The translations under genes were made by a program, and so were the position numbers. This document shows positions 34,938 to 44,319 of a DNA stretch of 64,000 nt, in pieces. This DNA is from Streptomyces sp. CNQ-509 (lineage in GTDB: Bacteria > Actinomycetota > Actinomycetes > Streptomycetales > Streptomycetaceae). Position 1 is the first letter of the stretch; each line of letters opens with the position of its first letter. The notes under the pieces were generated by a model. The model was not told the DNA's origin, did no database searches, and saw nothing but the letters and a program-made list of their open reading frames with translations. The DNA is taken from NCBI RefSeq assembly GCF_001011035.1, contig NZ_CP011492.1, positions 2,549,501 through 2,613,500 on the forward strand, written 5' to 3'.

Positions 34938-35245
34938 CAGCGGTCCTGCTGGAGGGTGGCCCACAGGCCGTAGCCGTGCATCGCCTGCACGTCCCGCTCC
35001 ATCTCCTCGCGGGACCCGCTGGAGACGATGGCCCTCCCCTTGGTGTGTACGTCCATCATGAGCTTGCGGGCCTTCTCCCTCGGATATCCGAAGTACGCCT
35101 GGAAGACGTACGTCACGTAGCTCATGAGGTTCACCGGGTCGTTGTGGACGATCGTCACCCAGGGGACGTCCGGTTCAGGCACCGCCGCGGGTGACTGGGA
35201 CTCGACGGTCTCCGGGCGCTCGATCTCCGTGGGTGCGACGCTCAC
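34937..35245 (-). CDS. clpS: ATP-dependent Clp protease adaptor ClpS
   Basis: 102 aa from GTG 35245, with GAGGAG upstream; an ATG at 35302 would add 19 unconserved residues. The adaptor core is VPWVTIVHNDPVNLMSYV, TKGRAIVSSGSREEMER and HGYGLWATLQ. The Asn-Asp pair and the Met contact N-degron residues. ClpS delivers N-end-rule substrates to the Clp unfoldase. It is translationally coupled to DUF2017 and divergent from pncB. Confidence 0.94.
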   Translation of the reverse strand: MSVAPTEIERPETVESQSPAAVPEPDVPWVTIVHNDPVNLMSYVTYVFQAYFGYPREKARKLMMDVHTKGRAIVSSGSREEMERDVQAMHGYGLWATLQQDR

Positions 35246-35382
35246 GGTTGGCGGCAACTCCTCGTTAGCTCCGGCTGCGATCGCAGCCCTGACGGTCCCC
35301 ATGCTGCCACCCGAGACGGTGCCGCAGCCATTCGGACACCGGAAATCGTCAGAGTGACGAGTATGGGCGTAGGATCAGCTGC

Positions 35383-36705
35383 ATGTCGGAACTGAAGCTG
35401 CCGGTCACCGTCCCCTCGACGGCCCTCTTCACCGATCACTACGAGCTGACCATGGTCCAGGCCGCGCTGCACGCCGGCACCGCCGGCCGGCGCTCGGTCT
35501 TCGAGACCTTCACCCGCCGCCTGCCCGAGGGCCGCCGCTACGGCGTCGTCGCGGGCACCGGGCGCGTCCTGGACGCGCTGGAGAGCTTCCGCTTCGAGCC
35601 CGAGGTGCTGCGCTTCCTGCGCGCGCACGACGTGGTCGACGCCCCGACGCTGGAGTGGCTCGCGGACTTCCGGTTCACCGGCGACATCTGGGGCTATCCC
35701 GAGGGCGAGGTGTACTTCCCCGGCTCCCCCGTGCTGCGCGTCGAGGGGAGCTTCGCCGAGTGCGTGCTGCTGGAGACGGTGGTGCTGTCGATCCTCAACC
35801 ACGACTCCGCCATCGCCGCCGCGGCCTCCCGGATGGCCGTCGCCGCCGGCGGCCGGCCGCTCATCGAGATGGGCGCCCGGCGCACCCACGAGCTGTCCGC
35901 GGTGGCCGCCTCCCGGGCCGCGTACGTCGGCGGCTTCGCCTCCACCTCCGACCTGGCCGCCGGCTTCCGCTACGCCATCCCCACCGTCGGCACCGCCGCG
36001 CACGCCTTCACGCTGCTGCACGACAGCGAGCGCGAGGCGTTCACCGCGCAAATCGAGTCCATGGGCGTGGGGACGACGCTGCTGGTCGACACGTACGACG
36101 TGGAAGCCGCGGTCCGTACCGCCGTGGAGGTCGCGGGCCCGGAGCTGGGCGCGGTGCGCATCGACTCCGGCGACCTGCTGCTGGTCGCGCACCGGGTGCG
36201 CCAGCAGCTCGACGAGCTGGGCGCGGAGCGCACCCGGATCATCGTCACCAGCGACCTCGACGAGTACGCCATCGCCTCGCTCGCCGCCGCCCCCGTGGAC
36301 GCGTACGGCGTGGGTACCCGGCTGGTCACCGGCAGCGGGCATCCGACGTGCTCCATGGTCTACAAGCTGGTCGCCCGCGCCGCCTCCGACGCCCCGGACG
36401 CGCCGCTGGCGCCGGTGGCGAAGCGGTCGACGGGCGGGAAGACGTCGATCGGCGGGCGGAAGTGGGCGGCCCGGCGGCTCGACGCGTACGGGGTCGCGGA
36501 GGCCGAGGTCGTCGGCACCGGGGAGGTGCCGGCGGAGCTGGCGGGGCGGGAGCTGCTGGTGCCGCTGGTGCGCGGCGGGAAGATCGTGGGCCGGGAGCCC
36601 ATGGACGACGCCAGGGCCCGGCACGTCGTGGCCAGGGACGGGCTGCCGCTGTCCGCCACCCAGCTCTCCAGGGGCGAGCCGGTCCTGCCGACGGAGTACG
36701 TATGA
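35383..36705 (+). CDS. pncB: Nicotinate phosphoribosyltransferase
   Basis: 440 aa. It begins FTDHYELTMVQAALHAG, the NAPRTase signature, and later has EMGARRTHE, VDTYDVEAAVRTA, AVRIDSGDLLLVAHRVRQQLDEL and GVGTRLVTGSGHP for phosphoribosyl binding. It makes nicotinate mononucleotide from nicotinate and PRPP, the entry of the Preiss-Handler NAD salvage route. The nicotinamidase gene follows 93 bp downstream, so the pair converts nicotinamide to NaMN. Confidence 0.95.
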   Translation: MSELKLPVTVPSTALFTDHYELTMVQAALHAGTAGRRSVFETFTRRLPEGRRYGVVAGTGRVLDALESFRFEPEVLRFLRAHDVVDAPTLEWLADFRFTGDIWGYPEGEVYFPGSPVLRVEGSFAECVLLETVVLSILNHDSAIAAAASRMAVAAGGRPLIEMGARRTHELSAVAASRAAYVGGFASTSDLAAGFRYAIPTVGTAAHAFTLLHDSEREAFTAQIESMGVGTTLLVDTYDVEAAVRTAVEVAGPELGAVRIDSGDLLLVAHRVRQQLDELGAERTRIIVTSDLDEYAIASLAAAPVDAYGVGTRLVTGSGHPTCSMVYKLVARAASDAPDAPLAPVAKRSTGGKTSIGGRKWAARRLDAYGVAEAEVVGTGEVPAELAGRELLVPLVRGGKIVGREPMDDARARHVVARDGLPLSATQLSRGEPVLPTEYV

Positions 36706-36798
36706 CGCCCGGCCCAGCGGGCAGAGAACCGGGACGCGCGGCGGCTTGGCTCCCAGCGGTCCGCCCGTCCGACGCCGACTCACGAAGGGCATCGCACC

Positions 36799-37386
36799 AT
36801 GCATCGTGCACTGATCGTCGTTGACGTGCAGAACGACTTCTGCGAGGGCGGCAGCATGGGGGTGACCGGGGGCGCGGACGTCGCCGCCGCGATCACGGAC
36901 CTGATCGGCCGGTCCACGGCCGGCTACCAGCACGTCGTCGCCACCCGCGACCACCACATCGAGCCGGGCGACCACTTCTCGGCGCACCCGGACTTCGTGC
37001 ACTCCTGGCCGCGGCACTGCGTGGCCGGCACGGAGGGCGTCGGCTTCCACCCGAACTTCGCCCCGACCGTCGCCTCCGGCGCGATCTCGGCGGTCTTCGA
37101 CAAGGGCGCGTACGCGGCGGCGTACAGCGGCTTCCAGGGGGCGGACGAGAACGGCGTGCCGCTGGCGGACTGGCTGCGCGCCCGGGAGGTCACGGAGGTC
37201 GACGTGGTGGGCATCGCCACCGACCACTGCGTGAAGGCGACGGCGCTGGACGCGGCGGCGGAGGGCTTCCGCACCCAGGTGCTGCTGGACCTGACGGCGG
37301 GGGTGGCCGAGGACAGCACCCAGCGGGCGCTGGGGGAGCTTTCGGAGGCGGGCGTGGAGCTGACGGGCAAGCCGGTCGTCGGCTGA
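36799..37386 (+). CDS. pncA: Nicotinamidase (isochorismatase-like)
   Basis: 195 aa. The catalytic triad is visible: Asp9 in VVDVQNDF, Lys102 in FDKGAY and Cys144 in ATDHCVKA. Metal-site residues lie in TRDHHIEPGDHFSAHPDF. It hydrolyses nicotinamide to nicotinate and ammonia for PncB. AAGGGC before the ATG is a modest ribosome site; coupling to pncB in one transcript is likely. Confidence 0.95.
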   Translation: MHRALIVVDVQNDFCEGGSMGVTGGADVAAAITDLIGRSTAGYQHVVATRDHHIEPGDHFSAHPDFVHSWPRHCVAGTEGVGFHPNFAPTVASGAISAVFDKGAYAAAYSGFQGADENGVPLADWLRAREVTEVDVVGIATDHCVKATALDAAAEGFRTQVLLDLTAGVAEDSTQRALGELSEAGVELTGKPVVG

Positions 37387-37714
37387 CGCGGACCGCCGCC
37401 GGCGCGGGCTGCGGAGCCGTGTGCGGCCGTCTGCGGAGGGCTGGTGACCGCAGGAGCGGCCTGCCGGCCGGCGCGACGCCGTACCGCGGGGGGCGGCCCG
37501 CCAGCGGTCGCGGCGCTGCGCCGACAGCGCCGTCAGCGGCGGCCCCGGACGCCCGTCCGGGCGTCCGCAAGCCACCCGCGGGCGCTTCCGCGACGGGGCC
37601 CGAGGGGCACCTCACGCCCGCCCGCGGCGGTCGCGGGCCGTCGCCCCGGAGCCCGCGCGGCCCTCAGGCGGCGCCCCGGGGTCCCTCCGGCCCGCCGCGG
37701 CGTCGCCCGTACGC
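37387..37714. other. Gene-free stretch after pncA
   Basis: 328 bases between convergent pncA and a small minus-strand gene. Open frames on both strands lack ribosome sites and look like GC-bias artefacts. No tRNA, long hairpin or repeat was seen. Confidence 0.6.
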
Positions 37715-38020
37715 CTACGTCGCCAGCCGGAAGAGCGCCGCTATCGGGTGCCAGGGCTCCGTGTCGTCGTCGAGCGAGCCGCGCCAGACCAGGCCGTCGG
37801 GATGGCAGAGCACGGCGGTCACCTCGTCGGGCGTGGGCGGGTGCGCGTTGCCGCGGAGGTAGACGGAGCGCAGGCCCAGGTTCCGCAGCCGCGTCAGGGC
37901 CCTGGCGCGGTTCGCGGCGTGCACGAGCACACGTATCCGCCGGCTCTCCACGGGGGCCGGCAGGGAGACGGCGACCACCATGCTGCCGTCCGGCAGCTTG
38001 GTGAATCCTCCTCCGCCCAT
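37715..38020 (-). CDS. Conserved hypothetical protein
   Basis: 101 aa from ATG 38020, chosen because GAGGAG lies seven bases upstream; an upstream ATG at 38032 lacks this. Text such as GFTKLPDGSMVVAVSLPAP, RVLVHAANRARALTRLRNLGL and VLCHPDGLVWRGSLDDD suggests a small alpha/beta domain. No catalytic motif is recognised. I know no function for it; it sits downstream of, and on the same strand as, the M6 protease gene. Confidence 0.65.
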   Translation of the reverse strand: MGGGGFTKLPDGSMVVAVSLPAPVESRRIRVLVHAANRARALTRLRNLGLRSVYLRGNAHPPTPDEVTAVLCHPDGLVWRGSLDDDTEPWHPIAALFRLAT

Positions 38021-38074
38021 GGCGCTCCTCACGTGCTCATCGGTCGGCCAGCCTGCTCACGCCATCTTTACGCG

Positions 38075-38108
38075 ATCGGCCGCCGCCCCGCCAGGGGCAG
38101 CGGCCGAT
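38075..38108 (-). terminator. Hairpin terminator after the M6 protease gene
   Basis: ATCGGCCGC (38075-38083) pairs with GCGGCCGAT (38100-38108), with an inner CCCC/GGGG stem across a two-base internal loop. It lies 28 bases beyond the protease stop. Confidence 0.7.
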
Positions 38109-38135
38109 ACGTCTCTGACCTGCGATTTTACCGAA

Positions 38136-40547
38136 TCACCTACCGGAGGGCGCCACCTGGATTGTCATGGTCCGGCCATGACTGGGCTCCTGGACGATGG
38201 TGATCTTCGTGTTGGTGTCCGGCACCTTCACGCTGCCGCCCGGGTTCCGCTCGTCCCAGTACGACCCCTTGCGGTCGTCGAAGACCGGAACGCCCTTCTT
38301 CGACGTGATCTTCGCCGGCTTCCCGTCCTTGTGGAGGGTGAAGCCGTCGGTCGGCTGGGTGCTGAAGGTGGCGTCGTACGCCTGGATGCGGTTCCGCATC
38401 ACCGAGCCGTCCGCCCACTTCGCCGGCTTCGGGTGCGCGTCGACCGGCAGCACCAGACCCGCGCCCGGGTGCTCGCTGGTGTTGTTGTCGAGCTGCGAGG
38501 TGTCCCACAGCCAGACGGCCAGGCCGTTCTGGTACGGGAAGTGCTCGACCCAGTCCGGCTTGTCGGTGACCCAGCCGAAGTTGTACGGGCCGCTCTTGAG
38601 CGTCTTGTCGTACGACACGTACTGCCGGTTCTCGGCGATGTAGTACTGCGGGTAGTCCTTGGTGAAGGACTCCTCGACGCGCGAGAAGCCGTCCGCGGTC
38701 CAGCCCGCGTCGTCGCCCTCGGCGCCGTCCGCGAAGACCTCCGCGCCGTCCGCCGTGATCGTCAGCGCGTCGGCGGCGAAGCCCTTCTGGGCCACCCCGC
38801 CGTCGGTCTGGTAGCGGAAGCGGAGCTGGATCTCCTGGCCCGCGTAGGCGTCGAGGGAGTACTCCAGGTCGCGGTACTCGCCGGAGACGCCGGTCAGCGC
38901 CGGCCGGTCGCCGCCGTCGCGCGGGATCTGCGCGCCGTCCGCGGTGCCGTCGAGCGGGGTGAAGCCGGCGCCGCCGTCCGTGGAGACCTCGGCGTAGAGG
39001 TAGTCGTAGTTCTCCTCGATGTCCCACCAGCCCGCGAGGCTGAGCGAGGCGCTGGACTTGCCGGTCAGGTCGACCGTGCGGGTCAGTGAGTTGGACAGGT
39101 CGTCGCCCATGCCGCTCCACCACTGCTTGCTGCCCTCGGCGGGCTTGGTGATGGTGGTGGTGACGGCCTTCTCGGGCAGCTCGACGACGAGCGCCTGCGG
39201 CTTGCCCTCCACCTGCTCCTCGGCGCGGCCGAGGGTGTGCTGGGAGCGGGTCGCCGCCTTGGCCGTGTCGTAGTCCAGCCAGCCGAGTTGGAGCTTGTCC
39301 CAGGCGGTCATGTCGCCGGGCAGGTCGCCGATGGCGTCCTTGCCGCGGCCGAGCCAGGAGCCGGAGGACATGAGCGACCAGAAGGCGGTGGAGTTCTCGC
39401 CGCCCGCGGTGTCGTACAGGTCGGGCAGGCCGAGGTCGTGGCCGTACTCGTGGGCGAAGACGCCGAGTCCGCCGTTCTCCGGCTGGACGGTGTAGTCGCC
39501 GACCCACACGCCGGTGTCGCCGATCTGGGTGCCGCCGGCCTTGTTCTCGCCGGGGCCCGTGCTGCCAGCGTCGGTGCCGTAGGCGTACCAGCGGTGCGCC
39601 CAGATGGCGTCCTCGCCCTGTGCGCCGCCGCCGGCGGACTCGTCCTCGCCCGCGTGCACGAGCTGGAAGTGGTCGATGTAGCCGTCGGGCTCGTCGAAGT
39701 TGCCGTCGCCGTCGAAGTCGTAGCGGTCCCAGACGTCGTACTCGGCGAGCTGCGCCTTGATCTCGGCGTCGGTCCTGCCGGCGGCCTTCTGGTCCTCGGC
39801 CCACTTGGCGGTCGCATCGCGGACCAGGTCCCAGACGGAGGCGCAGGTGGAGTCGCCGCAGTAGTTGGAGCCGTAGCGGGCCTCGTTCCACTTCACCGAG
39901 ACCCAGTCGCTGACCTCGCCGTCCACCGTGTACTTCCCGGAGGACTGCTTCTCGTAGTACTTCGCCACGGACTGCTTGTCGGCGTCCTTGGAGAAGTAGA
40001 GGTCCTGGTAGTGCTGACGGTCGTAGTCGGCCTTCCAGTCGGTGGAGTTGTCCACCGCCCGGTCCGGCTCGGCTATCTGGTTGTGCGCGGGTCCCGCGTC
40101 GCCGCCGTACTTGACGACGGGCGGCTTCGGGCCCTCGGGTCCGTCCGGGTCGTACATGGTCTCGTCGTCGACGTCGTCGCCGAACTCGACCAGCACGGTG
40201 AAGATCTTGTCGGTCTTCGCCCCCCGGCCCAGCTCGGCGTACTTGCCGTCGTCGAGCTTGACGACGGTCGAGCCGTCCCTCTCCGCCCGCGGCTGCGCCT
40301 CGGTCTCGCCGGAGAGCAACTGCTGCAGCGCGGCCTCCTGGCGCGCCTCCTGCTCCTTGCTGAACGGACCGTCGAGGTCGTGCTCCTGATGCTTCGGCGC
40401 CCGCGCCGGGTCGCGGCGTTCGAGCTGGGCCGCGCCGTCGCCGGGGTCGGCGGCAGCCTGCCCCAGGGGAAGCAGAGCCGCCCCGAGTGCGGCTGCAACC
40501 ACCGTGGTAACGGCAGTTTTTGACAACTTTCTTTGCCTGCTCTTCAC
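38136..40547 (-). CDS. Secreted immune inhibitor A-type metalloprotease (peptidase family M6)
   Basis: 803 aa from GTG 40547; an upstream in-frame ATG at 40595 is possible. There is a signal peptide (KTAVTTVVAAALGAALLPLG) and a propeptide region. The M6 catalytic site HEYGHDLGLPDLYD is at about 366-379, with the zincin HExxH. Later parts include a VEG/MAM-like beta region (LSLAGWWDIEENYDYLYAEVS) and a C-terminal beta domain. The group degrades host or environmental proteins. A hairpin follows; the 311-bp upstream gap should hold its promoter. Confidence 0.92.
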   Translation of the reverse strand: MKSRQRKLSKTAVTTVVAAALGAALLPLGQAAADPGDGAAQLERRDPARAPKHQEHDLDGPFSKEQEARQEAALQQLLSGETEAQPRAERDGSTVVKLDDGKYAELGRGAKTDKIFTVLVEFGDDVDDETMYDPDGPEGPKPPVVKYGGDAGPAHNQIAEPDRAVDNSTDWKADYDRQHYQDLYFSKDADKQSVAKYYEKQSSGKYTVDGEVSDWVSVKWNEARYGSNYCGDSTCASVWDLVRDATAKWAEDQKAAGRTDAEIKAQLAEYDVWDRYDFDGDGNFDEPDGYIDHFQLVHAGEDESAGGGAQGEDAIWAHRWYAYGTDAGSTGPGENKAGGTQIGDTGVWVGDYTVQPENGGLGVFAHEYGHDLGLPDLYDTAGGENSTAFWSLMSSGSWLGRGKDAIGDLPGDMTAWDKLQLGWLDYDTAKAATRSQHTLGRAEEQVEGKPQALVVELPEKAVTTTITKPAEGSKQWWSGMGDDLSNSLTRTVDLTGKSSASLSLAGWWDIEENYDYLYAEVSTDGGAGFTPLDGTADGAQIPRDGGDRPALTGVSGEYRDLEYSLDAYAGQEIQLRFRYQTDGGVAQKGFAADALTITADGAEVFADGAEGDDAGWTADGFSRVEESFTKDYPQYYIAENRQYVSYDKTLKSGPYNFGWVTDKPDWVEHFPYQNGLAVWLWDTSQLDNNTSEHPGAGLVLPVDAHPKPAKWADGSVMRNRIQAYDATFSTQPTDGFTLHKDGKPAKITSKKGVPVFDDRKGSYWDERNPGGSVKVPDTNTKITIVQEPSHGRTMTIQVAPSGR

Positions 40548-40857
40548 GTTTGCGCTGTCCCTCCCGCGTCGCCGCACGTATAGGTGTGCCTGCATTCGAC
40601 CGGAGTGAACAAAGAAATGACAGTCTTGACTTGGACACTTCAGAGGGCTACGGCACCTGAGCCGCTGGTGACGGCGTTGCCCACCCCGGCATGACACCGT
40701 GCGCCCCCTCGTGCACCCCCCGAGTGGGTAAGGTCACGCTTACTTGCGTCCCCGGGCGGGCAACGCCTTGGGTAATGGGGGGCGGCTGCACGCACGGGGC
40801 CGCCCTTCGGCACGTTCACCCGTCCGCACCGATGCTGAGCCCACCAGGGGGGCTGCC
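40548..40857. other. Intergenic region between divergent protease and membrane protein genes
   Basis: 310 bases with an A+T-richer patch at about 40595-40640, presumably the promoter region for the M6 protease. A weak plus-strand TTGACT (40626) spaced 17 bases from TACGGC (40649) is noted. No gene or confident operator is seen. Confidence 0.5.
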
Positions 40858-41142
40858 ATGCCGCGTCCGACTCTCACCCAAATCCTGTACGGGTCGGCCA
40901 CAGTCATCGCCTCAGCAGCAGCCATGCTGCTGCTCTCGCAGGCCGGCGCAGCCATCGCCCTCGTGGCGATCTGCGTCACCGCCCTGGCGCTCGGAGTGCT
41001 CGTCGCACTGACCGCTCCCGTACCGCGCTCCCGCCGCGCTCCCGCCTTGACGGCGGAGCACGTGGTGGCGGCGCGGCCGGACGGTATCGCCGCACCCGCG
41101 GCGGACCGGCGGCCGGTCGGCGCGCAGTCCGCGCCGCACTGA
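40858..41142 (+). CDS. Small membrane protein, hypothetical
   Basis: 94 aa from ATG 40858, preceded by AGGGGGG. Two hydrophobic helices (ILYGSATVIASAAAMLLLS and AAIALVAICVTALALGVLVAL) are followed by a cytoplasmic or extracellular basic/Ala/Pro tail. No family is recognised. It lies alone between the protease promoter region and a strong hairpin. Confidence 0.65.
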   Translation: MPRPTLTQILYGSATVIASAAAMLLLSQAGAAIALVAICVTALALGVLVALTAPVPRSRRAPALTAEHVVAARPDGIAAPAADRRPVGAQSAPH

Positions 41143-41203
41143 GACGGCACGGGGGCGTCCGCAGGGGCGCCCACGGGGGACGGCCGAGGCACCTACCGAA
41201 CAG

Positions 41204-41239
41204 GAAGCGGCCGGCGACCATGTGGTCGCCGGCCGCTTC
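41204..41239. terminator. Perfect 17-bp hairpin between small membrane gene and RDD gene
   Basis: GAAGCGGCCGGCGACCA (41204-41220) and its exact complement (41223-41239) are separated by only TG; pairing of the innermost bases would open slightly to form the loop. Confidence 0.8.
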
Positions 41240-41279
41240 GGTGTGCCGGTCCCGGGGGGGCGGGGCGGGGAGGCGGTGG

Positions 41280-42434
41280 TCAGGGGGTGTAGCGCTGCCC
41301 CTCGGTCGAAACCACCACGGTCTTGGCCGCCTTGTCGTGCACGCACTGGCGGTACGGCCGGTCCCAGGTGCAGGACAGCACGTTGTAGAGCCAGAACAGG
41401 GTGCCGATGCACGGCACGATCGCGGGCAGCGAGTAGACGGCGGCGCGGAGCCAGCCGGGACCTCCGGCGGGAACGGCGCCGTTCTCCAGCATGCCGACGC
41501 GGATGCCCATGAGCTTCTTGCCGACGGTCTGACCGCTGCGGGTGAGCATCAGGCCCTCGTAGACGAGGTAGACGAGGATGCCGAAGATGCCCCAGGCGTA
41601 CTGGGAGCCGGTGTTGTCGGTGTCGGCGACCTCGTCGACGCGGCCGATGAGGGTGAGGAAGAGCGACACCGGGATGTAGACGATCAGGGCGTCGATGATG
41701 CGGGCCAGCAGCCGGCGGCCGAGGCCGCCGAGCGGGGGCATCCCGGCCAGCCGGGGATCGGGGGCGCCGTAGGGGGAGCCGCCGGGGCCGCCGCCGTACG
41801 GGGGCGGGGGCGGAGGCGGGGGCATGGAGCCGGGGGGCTGGTCGTAGGGGGAACCGCCGGAGGGCGGGGGGCCGTAGCCGTGCTCGCCGCCGGTGCCCGA
41901 GCCGGGCGGCGGGGCGGCGCCGGGACCGGACGGCGACGAGCCGCCGGGACCGGGCGGCGGCGTGACGCCCGACCCGGACGAGGGCGCGGCATCGGGTCCG
42001 GTGGGCGGGGCGGTGCCGGAACCGGACGACGAGGAAGCCCCCGGACCGGTCGGCGGGGTCACGCCGGAACCGGACGAGGGCATGGCGCCGGGACCGGTCG
42101 GCGGGGGCGGCGCGCCGCCGGGCCCCTGCCCTCCGCCCCCGTGCGCCGGGGTGCCCTCGCCCGTGCCGGGCGCGGGGCCCGCGGGCGGCGGGGGTGCCTC
42201 GCCTTGCTCCTCCGGTGTCGTCGGGCGGCCCACCGGCCGCGTCGTCCCGCTTCCGGCTGCCGGCGCTTCGCGCGGCTCCCGTGCCCCGTGGTCCTCACCC
42301 GGCGGCGGTCCCGCCTCCTCCTCCTGCCCTTCCTGCCCCCGCGTGCCGCCGGGGGGCGCGCCGCTCTGCGGCGGCTGCGAGCGCGTGGGCTTGCTGCGGT
42401 GCGGGTCGGCGCCCTCGCCGTGGTCGGAGCTCAT
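41280..42434 (-). CDS. RDD family membrane protein with long Pro/Gly/Ser-rich N-terminus
   Basis: 384 aa. Residues 1-220 are low-complexity, including four or five repeats of a PPTGPGA..SSGSG unit of about 16 residues and a polyproline run. The C-terminal RDD domain (230-384) has GLGRRLLARIIDALIVYIP, LTRSGQTVGKKLMGIRVG and a late RPYRQCVHDKAAKTVVV. RDD proteins have three helices and unknown or transport roles. It is immediately downstream of a second RDD gene in the same direction, 55 bp apart, so they form an operon. Confidence 0.88.
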   Translation of the reverse strand: MSSDHGEGADPHRSKPTRSQPPQSGAPPGGTRGQEGQEEEAGPPPGEDHGAREPREAPAAGSGTTRPVGRPTTPEEQGEAPPPPAGPAPGTGEGTPAHGGGGQGPGGAPPPPTGPGAMPSSGSGVTPPTGPGASSSSGSGTAPPTGPDAAPSSGSGVTPPPGPGGSSPSGPGAAPPPGSGTGGEHGYGPPPSGGSPYDQPPGSMPPPPPPPPYGGGPGGSPYGAPDPRLAGMPPLGGLGRRLLARIIDALIVYIPVSLFLTLIGRVDEVADTDNTGSQYAWGIFGILVYLVYEGLMLTRSGQTVGKKLMGIRVGMLENGAVPAGGPGWLRAAVYSLPAIVPCIGTLFWLYNVLSCTWDRPYRQCVHDKAAKTVVVSTEGQRYTP

Positions 42435-42489
42435 GCACCGAGTCGACCCCCGGTGTCACCGCCCCGCATCCCGGGGGCCGCCGAACGGC

Positions 42490-44253
42490 TCAGCCGCGCG
42501 CCACGTACGTGCGCCCCGCCTTGTCGTGCCAGCACTGCCGCCACGGCTTGTCGAAGGCGCACCAGACGACGTTCAGCAGCCCGATGAACGGCAGCAGCAG
42601 GAACACCGCGTACGTCAGCCACCGCCGCAGCGCCGAGCCGGTCGCCGGCGGGTCCTGCGACTCGATGTCCAGCACCCGCACGCCGAACAGCCTCTTCCCG
42701 GGCGTACGCCCCCACTTCGCGGTCGGCAGCGCCTCCACGACGAGGCCGAGCACGAGGAAGAGGCCGAGGACGAGCGCGAGATAGGGGCCCGTGGTGCCGT
42801 CGATGAGCCAGACCGTCACGGTCTTGCCGGACTCCTCGGCGGCGTCGATCTTGTCCTGTACGTGGTCCACGGACTTGCTTACCAGCGGCACCGCGACCGC
42901 CGCGAGCACGCCGCCGACCAGCAGCGCGTCCACGAACCGGGCGCCGAGCCTGCGCCCGAGCCCGGCGGGCGGCGCGGTGCCCTGCGCGGCACTGAGGAAG
43001 GGGTCACCGGACGGCGGCCGCCAGGGCACGACGGGCGGCTCGCCGCCGCCGCCCTGCGGCAGTTCGGCGCGGGCCGCGGGCCGCTCGGGAAGCTGCGCGG
43101 CGGGCGGCGGCTGCGGGGTGGAGGGCGGGGCCGTGCGCGCGGCGGGGGTCAGCGGCGGCGCCGCGTGGCCGCCCTGCGGCGCGAGCTGCGGCGGCGCGGG
43201 GCGGGGCTGCGGCAGTTCGGGCGTCGTCGGCGTCGGCGGCGGGGCCACCGGTACGTCCGGGGCCGTGGGCGCAGGGCGCGCCTGCGGCAGGTCGGGGGTG
43301 GTGGGCGCGGGAAGGGCACCCGGTACCTCGGGCGTGGTCGGTGCCGGCACGTAGGCCCCCGGGGTCTGCCGCGGATCCGCGGCCCCGGACCCGGCGGCCC
43401 CCGGCCCGAACCCGGAGGCGGCTGCCCCGGAGCCCGCACCGGACCCGGCCCCCGGGCCGGCCTCCTCGTGCGTCTCCTCCGGCGTTCCGGGTGCCGGTAC
43501 GGGCGCGGGCCCCGACAGCCGCCGTACCTGCTCGCCCCACGAGCCGCCCCCGACGCGCGGGTCGCGCCCGAGCGGCACGCCCGGCCGGTCCTGCTCGTAC
43601 GGACCGGGCGCGGCCTGTCCGCCCTCCTGCCCGGCGCCGCCGTCCGCGGCCCCGGCGTCCTCCGCCCGGCGCGCGGCCGGCAGCCGGGGCTCCTCCTCGG
43701 TGCGGCCCGGCTCCGGCGTGCCGCCGCCCAGCTCGGCCGGCACCGTGAGCGCCGGCTGGTCCTGCGCGCCCCAGGCGACGCGGCTGTCGGCCCGCTCCGC
43801 CACGTCCACGACGTCGACCGCCTGCCACGCGCCCTGGGCGTCCGCCGGCTCCCCGGCGGGCGGCTCGTCGGATGCGGCCCGCTCGGCCGCGTCCCGTACG
43901 TCGTCCGCGTCGTCGCTCCCGCGCGCGTGCCGCCCGCGGGGGGCGGGCACGGAGTCCCGGGGCTCCTCCTCGTCGAGGAACACCGGACCGGTCTCGCTCA
44001 GCGACGGCCCTGAGGCGGCGGGCTCCGCGGGCGCGGCGTCCGCGCCCTCCGCGCCGCCCGCGCTCGCGGACTCCGCGTCGGCGATCTCCTGCGCGTCCGC
44101 GGCCAACTGCTCCTCGCCCTCTTGGGCACGGCGGCTGGTGCCGGGGACCCACGCCGCACCGTTCCAGTACCGGACGTAGCCCGGGATGGAGGGGTCGGGG
44201 TAGTAACCGGGGCCGGGGATCCCGCCTCCGGAGGGTGGTGTCGGGGCGCTCAT
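42490..44253 (-). CDS. DUF2510 plus RDD domain membrane protein
   Basis: 587 aa from ATG 44253; a GTG nine bases upstream is possible. DUF2510 lies at residues 12-45 (GYYPDPSIPGYVRYWNGAAW, a short Trp-containing beta domain). A low-complexity Ala/Pro/Glu-rich stretch of about 350 residues follows, then an RDD domain: GLGRRLGARFVDALLVGG, WGRTPGKRLFGVRVLD and KPWRQCWHDKAGRTYV. The layout suggests a membrane protein with a long cytoplasmic tail. Function unknown. It is divergent from the ssgA-like gene across a 184-bp gap. Confidence 0.87.
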   Translation of the reverse strand: MSAPTPPSGGGIPGPGYYPDPSIPGYVRYWNGAAWVPGTSRRAQEGEEQLAADAQEIADAESASAGGAEGADAAPAEPAASGPSLSETGPVFLDEEEPRDSVPAPRGRHARGSDDADDVRDAAERAASDEPPAGEPADAQGAWQAVDVVDVAERADSRVAWGAQDQPALTVPAELGGGTPEPGRTEEEPRLPAARRAEDAGAADGGAGQEGGQAAPGPYEQDRPGVPLGRDPRVGGGSWGEQVRRLSGPAPVPAPGTPEETHEEAGPGAGSGAGSGAAASGFGPGAAGSGAADPRQTPGAYVPAPTTPEVPGALPAPTTPDLPQARPAPTAPDVPVAPPPTPTTPELPQPRPAPPQLAPQGGHAAPPLTPAARTAPPSTPQPPPAAQLPERPAARAELPQGGGGEPPVVPWRPPSGDPFLSAAQGTAPPAGLGRRLGARFVDALLVGGVLAAVAVPLVSKSVDHVQDKIDAAEESGKTVTVWLIDGTTGPYLALVLGLFLVLGLVVEALPTAKWGRTPGKRLFGVRVLDIESQDPPATGSALRRWLTYAVFLLLPFIGLLNVVWCAFDKPWRQCWHDKAGRTYVARG

Positions 44254-44319
44254 GGTGTCCACATCTACCAGAACCGGCGGACAGCCGGGTCCGCCTCACC
44301 CCCGTTCCGCCTTAAGTGA

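Noticed and set aside
37387..37714. Additional genes downstream of pncA
   Set aside because: Frames on both strands are Arg/Pro/Ala-rich, without ribosome sites or domains.
38140..40638. 832-codon minus-strand frame overlapping the M6 protease
   Set aside because: Composition is Arg/Gly-rich with no motif, while the other phase contains the signal peptide and HEYGH site. Shadow frame.
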